From Lachnospiraceae bacterium (GTDB taxonomy: Bacteria > Bacillota > Clostridia > Lachnospirales > Lachnospiraceae): a stretch of DNA of 9,305 bases. Below, in pieces: positions 5,278 to 9,305 of this stretch. The stretch covers positions 1 to 9,305 of the forward strand of contig WQST01000084.1 in NCBI GenBank assembly GCA_009787745.1. The letters are read 5' to 3'. Both the position numbers and the translations under genes were made by a program. The notes below the pieces were generated by a model. That model had not been told where the DNA came from, searched no databases, and was given only the letters and a program-made list of their open reading frames with translations. Within the stretch, counting starts at the first letter, position 1; the number at the start of each line of letters is the position of its first letter.

Positions 5278-6546
5278 ATGAAGAATAACAATACAGTCAG
5301 ATGTTCATTCTGTAATAAAACGCAGGATCAGGTTCGCAAACTAATCGCCGGGCCTGCCGGAGCGGGAGTTTACATCTGTGATGAATGCGTTGATATTTGC
5401 GCGGATATCGTTGAAGAAGAATATGATGATATTGTTAAAGCCGATAGCGGAGAGCTAAAGATTAACCTTCTGACTCCCGTGGAAATTAAAGATTTTCTGG
5501 ATGAGTATGTCATCGGTCAGGACGAAGCCAAAAAAGTGCTGGCGGTCGCGGTTTATAATCACTATAAGCGCGTCCTTACGCCAAGCGAGCCCGATGATAT
5601 CGAGCTTCAAAAAAGCAATATCATCATGATTGGGCCGACAGGTTCAGGTAAGACATATTTAGCCCAGACCCTTGCGAAGATCATCAATGTCCCCTTCGCG
5701 ATTGCTGATGCAACAACGCTTACGGAAGCGGGGTATGTCGGTGAAGACGTTGAAAATATCCTCCTCAAACTAGTTCAGAATGCCGATTATGATGTTGAAA
5801 AGACCCGCTTTGGCATAATATATATTGATGAAATCGATAAAATCACCAAGAAAAGTGAAAATGTCTCGATAACCCGCGACGTTTCAGGTGAAGGTGTCCA
5901 ACAGGCGCTTCTCAAAATAATCGAAGGAACCGTCGCCAGCGTGCCGCCGCAAGGCGGGCGTAAGCACCCTCATCAAGAACTGATTCAAGTCGATACCTCA
6001 GATATTCTATTTATTTGCGGCGGTGCATTTGACGGGCTTGAAAAAATCGTTGAATCACGCCTCAACAAAAATTCGATTGGTTTCAATGCTACTGTCGCCA
6101 ATAAAAGCAGCATGGAAATGGGCGAGTTATTAAGCGAAGTGATTCCGCAAGATTTGGTCAAATTCGGCTTGATTCCTGAGTTTATCGGACGGATGCCGAT
6201 TAATGTCGGGCTTCACGGACTTGATGAAGAGGCACTTGTGCAGATTTTAAAAGAGCCCAAAAATGCATTGATAAAGCAATACAAGAAGCTTTTCGAATTG
6301 GATGAAGTAAAACTATCGTTTGATAATGAAGCGGTTTTGGCGATTGCCGAGAAAGCCGCCGAACGGAAAACAGGCGCCAGAGGTTTACGTTCGATCATGG
6401 AAAAAGTTTTAATGGATCCTATGTACCGCATCCCTTCCGACGATACGATTTCGGAATGCCGTATCACCAAAGGGGCGATTGACGGTACCAGCGAGCCTTT
6501 GATTATTCATCGGGAAAAATCGGCGAAAAGCTATTCTACGGCATAA
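5278..6546 (+). CDS. clpX: ATP-dependent Clp protease ATP-binding subunit ClpX
   Basis: ClpX is the hexameric AAA+ unfoldase that recognises tagged substrates and threads them into ClpP. The 422-residue protein begins with the C4 zinc-binding domain (Cys9, Cys12, Cys34, Cys37), used for dimerisation and adaptor binding. The AAA+ core shows Walker A GPTGSGKT (119-126), pore-1 loop GYVG (152-155), Walker B IIYIDE (180-185), the RKH loop (228-230), and sensor-2 GARGLR (366-371). The IGF tripeptide at 267-269, in the loop that docks on ClpP, shows it can partner with the ClpP encoded just upstream. AAGGGG precedes ATG 5278. The C-terminal tail (HREKSAKSYSTA) is short and not conserved. Lon follows 23 bases downstream with no terminator between. 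Confidence 0.98.
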   Translation: MKNNNTVRCSFCNKTQDQVRKLIAGPAGAGVYICDECVDICADIVEEEYDDIVKADSGELKINLLTPVEIKDFLDEYVIGQDEAKKVLAVAVYNHYKRVLTPSEPDDIELQKSNIIMIGPTGSGKTYLAQTLAKIINVPFAIADATTLTEAGYVGEDVENILLKLVQNADYDVEKTRFGIIYIDEIDKITKKSENVSITRDVSGEGVQQALLKIIEGTVASVPPQGGRKHPHQELIQVDTSDILFICGGAFDGLEKIVESRLNKNSIGFNATVANKSSMEMGELLSEVIPQDLVKFGLIPEFIGRMPINVGLHGLDEEALVQILKEPKNALIKQYKKLFELDEVKLSFDNEAVLAIAEKAAERKTGARGLRSIMEKVLMDPMYRIPSDDTISECRITKGAIDGTSEPLIIHREKSAKSYSTA

Positions 6547-6569
6547 GATGACTAAGGCTGGAGTATTCA

Positions 6570-8924
6570 ATGAAAGATATAACAATGCCGGCAGTTGCAT
6601 TAAAGGGAATCACCGTGTTGCCGGGAACAATCATTCATTTTGATATTAACCGCGTTAAATCAGTTTTTGCCATCGAAAGAGCGATGGCGGATAAACAGCG
6701 GGTTTTTCTGATTGCCCAAAAAGACGACGAAACGATTGACCCGGGTTTTGCGATGCTTCATACAATAGGAACGGTCGCGGTGATCAGGCAGGTCACGAAA
6801 CTTCCGGGGAAAGTTATCCGTGTGCTGGTTGAAGGCATCAGCCGCGCCCTTTTAACCGCGGTAGATGAAGATACCGACGATTATTTAGCGGCGTACATCC
6901 AAGGAATCGACGATATTCAGGATTTGGAAGAAGTAACCGAAGAAGCAATGCTTAGACATACCCGCGAGTTACTGGAAAAATATGGTTCGTTTGCCCCTCG
7001 TTTTAGCGCGAGCAATACCATTGACCGCTATAATCATATTAATCGTCTGGGTGAGTACATTGACCGCACAGGGATGAATATTCCAATCGGTAATGACAAT
7101 AAACAGAAGCTATTAGAAGCGATCAGTGTCCGTGAGCGCTATGAAATATTTTCCGATATTCTGATAAATGAAATCGAAGTTCTCCAAGTCAAAGGCGAAT
7201 TAGCCGTAAAAATCAAAGAAAAAGTTGACAAAAATCAGCGTGATTATCTTTTGCGTGAGCAAATGCATGTAATTCGCGAGGAGCTTGGCGATAATGATTC
7301 GTTTTCCGATGCAGATCAATTCCTGAAAGCGGTGGAAGAACTTGACGCGGAGCAGGAAGTAAAAGATAAAATCAAAAAAGAAATCAAACGCTTTAAAAGC
7401 TTAAACGGCTCAAGCAGTGAAAGTGCGGTTGAACGCGCTTATATTGAGACGGTTCTGGAGTTGCCGTGGAATAAACTGTCCGTTGACAGTGAAGATTTGG
7501 ATAATGCCGAAGATGTCCTTAACCGCGACCATTATGGTTTGAAGCAAGTCAAAGAGCGGATTTTGGAGTTTCTCGCGGTTCGCCTTTTAGCGGCGCAAAG
7601 CGGAAATACCGAAAGCCCTGTCATTTGCCTCGTCGGCCCTCCGGGAACAGGCAAAACCTCGATTGCCCGCAGTATTGCCGAAGCGTTGGGGCGAAAATAT
7701 GTCAGGATATCATTAGGCGGTGTGCGAGATGAAGCCGAGATTCGCGGTCATCGTAAAACTTATGTCGGCGCGATGCCCGGGCGGATTGCTAACGGGCTTA
7801 AACAAGCAGGGGTCGCCAACCCCCTTCTTTTACTTGATGAAATCGATAAAGTAAGCAATGACTATAAAGGCGACACTTTTTCCGCGCTGTTAGAAGTTTT
7901 GGACAGCGAACAAAATGTCCGTTTCCGCGACCATTATATCGAGATTCCGATAAATCTGGGGCAGGTGATGTTTATTTGTACCGCCAATACGACGACGACG
8001 ATTCCCCGCCCGCTGTTAGACCGTATGGAAATAATCGAGGTGAACAGCTATACAGCCAATGAAAAATATCATATTGCCAAAGAGCATCTGATCAAGAAAC
8101 AATTTTCAAAGAATGGCATAACGGATGTTATGTTAACCATAGATGATGAAGCACTAAAAAAACTGATTTCGGGATATACTAAAGAAGCAGGGGTTCGCGA
8201 ATTAGAAAGAAAGATTCGCCAAATCTGCCGAAAAGCCGCAAGAGAAATCCTGAAACAACAGAAAAACTCCCCGCTAAATAAAGAAGAAAGCGAACCGATT
8301 ACCATCACCCCCGACAGTCTTGAAATATACCTGAAAAAACCCCGCTACACTCAGGATAAAGCCAGAGACTTAAACGAAGTCGGGGTCGTCAGAGGTTTAG
8401 CTTGGACTAGTGTCGGCGGTGATACATTAGAGATTGAAGTTAATGTGATGCCCGGGAAAGGTGAAGTGGATTTGACGGGGCAAATGGGTGATATCATGAA
8501 AGAGTCGGCGCGCGCCGCCCTTAGCTATGTCCGCTCAGTTTCGGGGCGCTACAAGTTAGCCGATGAAACGTTCCAGAAACATGATTTTCATATCCATATC
8601 CCCGAAGGCGCCGTTCCCAAAGACGGGCCGTCAGCAGGTATTACAATGGCTTGCGCACTGCTGTCAGCTGTAACTGACATCCCTGTCAGATCCGATGTAG
8701 CGATGACAGGGGAAGTAACCCTGCGCGGACGCGTTCTGCCGATCGGCGGGTTAAAAGAAAAACTTTTGGCGGCGAAGATGGCTGATGTAAAAATCGTCCT
8801 CGTCCCGCTTGAAAACAAAAAAGATATCAGAGAAATCGATGCCGAAATAAAAGAAGGACTTGACATTAAATACGTCGAAGCGATGGAAGAAGTCCTGAAA
8901 TATGCATTAGCGGAAAAGCTATAG
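6570..8924 (+). CDS. lon: ATP-dependent protease Lon (LonA type)
   Basis: Lon is a soluble homohexameric AAA+ serine protease that degrades damaged proteins and selected regulators. The 784-residue length is standard for LonA (774 in B. subtilis, 784 in E. coli). The N-terminal substrate-binding LAN domain covers about 6-205, starting with PAVALKGITVLPGTIIHFDI. A helical region follows (205-300, including QRDYLLREQMHVIREELG). The ATPase holds Walker A GPPGTGKT (356-363), Walker B LLLLDEID (419-426) and sensor TANTT (471-475). The C-terminal protease domain has the Ser-Lys dyad: Ser688 in PKDGPSAG and Lys731 in GGLKEK. No transmembrane insertion is present, which separates it from LonB-type proteins. 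GGAG lies six bases before ATG 6570. It directly follows clpX and lies 16 bases before the ysxC start, within the proteostasis operon. Confidence 0.98.
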   Translation: MKDITMPAVALKGITVLPGTIIHFDINRVKSVFAIERAMADKQRVFLIAQKDDETIDPGFAMLHTIGTVAVIRQVTKLPGKVIRVLVEGISRALLTAVDEDTDDYLAAYIQGIDDIQDLEEVTEEAMLRHTRELLEKYGSFAPRFSASNTIDRYNHINRLGEYIDRTGMNIPIGNDNKQKLLEAISVRERYEIFSDILINEIEVLQVKGELAVKIKEKVDKNQRDYLLREQMHVIREELGDNDSFSDADQFLKAVEELDAEQEVKDKIKKEIKRFKSLNGSSSESAVERAYIETVLELPWNKLSVDSEDLDNAEDVLNRDHYGLKQVKERILEFLAVRLLAAQSGNTESPVICLVGPPGTGKTSIARSIAEALGRKYVRISLGGVRDEAEIRGHRKTYVGAMPGRIANGLKQAGVANPLLLLDEIDKVSNDYKGDTFSALLEVLDSEQNVRFRDHYIEIPINLGQVMFICTANTTTTIPRPLLDRMEIIEVNSYTANEKYHIAKEHLIKKQFSKNGITDVMLTIDDEALKKLISGYTKEAGVRELERKIRQICRKAAREILKQQKNSPLNKEESEPITITPDSLEIYLKKPRYTQDKARDLNEVGVVRGLAWTSVGGDTLEIEVNVMPGKGEVDLTGQMGDIMKESARAALSYVRSVSGRYKLADETFQKHDFHIHIPEGAVPKDGPSAGITMACALLSAVTDIPVRSDVAMTGEVTLRGRVLPIGGLKEKLLAAKMADVKIVLVPLENKKDIREIDAEIKEGLDIKYVEAMEEVLKYALAEKL

Positions 8925-8940
8925 GCTCGCGAGGATAAAA

Positions 8941-9305
8941 GTGTTAAAAATCAAAAGCGCCCGCTTAGAAACAGTCTGCGGTATTACAAGCAAACTTCCC
9001 GACAGCAAACTTATTGAGTTTGCCTTTGGCGGAAAAAGCAATGTCGGAAAATCAACTTTGATTAACGGACTGATGATGCGCCGATCGCTGGCAAGAACTA
9101 GCCAAACCCCCGGTAAAACGCAAACAATTAATTTTTATAATATTAATGAAGAGCTATACTTTGTCGATCTGCCGGGTTACGGCTATACGAAAGCAAATGT
9201 CGAAACCAAAGCCAAATGGGGTCAAATGGTGGATAATTACCTGCGTAAATCAGCAAATCTGAAAGCGGTTTTTTTGCTCCTGGATATTCGCCATAAGCCT
9301 TCGGA
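8941..9305 (+). CDS. ysxC: ribosome biogenesis GTPase YsxC/YihA (EngB), 3' end beyond window
   Basis: The first 121 codons are visible; the gene runs off the right edge. It is a TrmE-Era-EngA-EngB-Septin-type GTPase that helps late 50S subunit assembly and is essential in B. subtilis and E. coli. Visible motifs are G1 GGKSNVGKST (30-39), the switch I/G2 segment RTSQTPGKTQTINFY (52-66) and G3 DLPGYGY (76-82). KWGQMVDNYL (92-101) and FLLLDIRHKPS (111-121) are also characteristic of the family. G4 (TKxD) would lie beyond the edge. The family usually has AGRSNVGKSS at G1; the changes here are conservative. Start GTG 8941 is supported by GAGGAT six bases upstream and by the N-terminal length. The lon-ysxC pairing is common in Bacillota, which supports the assignment. 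Confidence 0.95.
   Translation, partial: MLKIKSARLETVCGITSKLPDSKLIEFAFGGKSNVGKSTLINGLMMRRSLARTSQTPGKTQTINFYNINEELYFVDLPGYGYTKANVETKAKWGQMVDNYLRKSANLKAVFLLLDIRHKPS

Overview
The window reads as chromosomal DNA of a low-to-mid GC, endospore-forming member of the Bacillota, of the Clostridia or a related spore-forming class. The reasons are an alpha/beta-type small acid-soluble spore protein gene, the gene order tig-clpP-clpX-lon-ysxC, strong purine-rich ribosome binding sites (GGAGG types) and sigma-A-like promoters with extended -10 boxes. A genus cannot be named from the sequence alone.

Layout. Positions 1-403 contain no long gene. On the minus strand they hold a 36-codon remnant of a C5-cytosine DNA methyltransferase (195 down to 85), with a possible promoter upstream and a weak terminator-like hairpin downstream. 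A good plus-strand promoter (348-376) then leads to an HD-GYP cyclic-di-GMP phosphodiesterase-type gene (416-1510). Convergent to it lies a CYTH/triphosphate tunnel metalloenzyme gene on the minus strand (2049-1570). A divergent intergenic region with three short inverted repeats and a near-consensus promoter precedes a DJ-1/PfpI-family gene (2233-2781). Next is a spore DNA-binding protein gene (2892-3194) with an unusual lysine-rich, histone-H1-like N-terminal extension. It is closed by a strong intrinsic terminator (3215-3256).

The second two thirds (3377 to the window end) is a compact proteostasis operon on the plus strand: trigger factor, ClpP, ClpX, Lon and the start of the ribosome-assembly GTPase YsxC/YihA, with gaps of only 2, 15, 23 and 16 bases. 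Trigger factor folds nascent chains at the ribosome exit. ClpXP and Lon degrade misfolded and regulatory proteins. YsxC helps assemble the 50S subunit. One promoter upstream of tig and no visible internal terminator suggest co-transcription. No lonB gene lies between clpX and lon, unlike in Bacillus subtilis.

Most of the window is conserved core genome and I see no new multi-gene system. The points most worth a second look are the hidden methyltransferase remnant, the H1-like tail on the spore protein, active-site-region substitutions in the HD-GYP and CYTH proteins, and the hairpin cluster upstream of the DJ-1 family gene.
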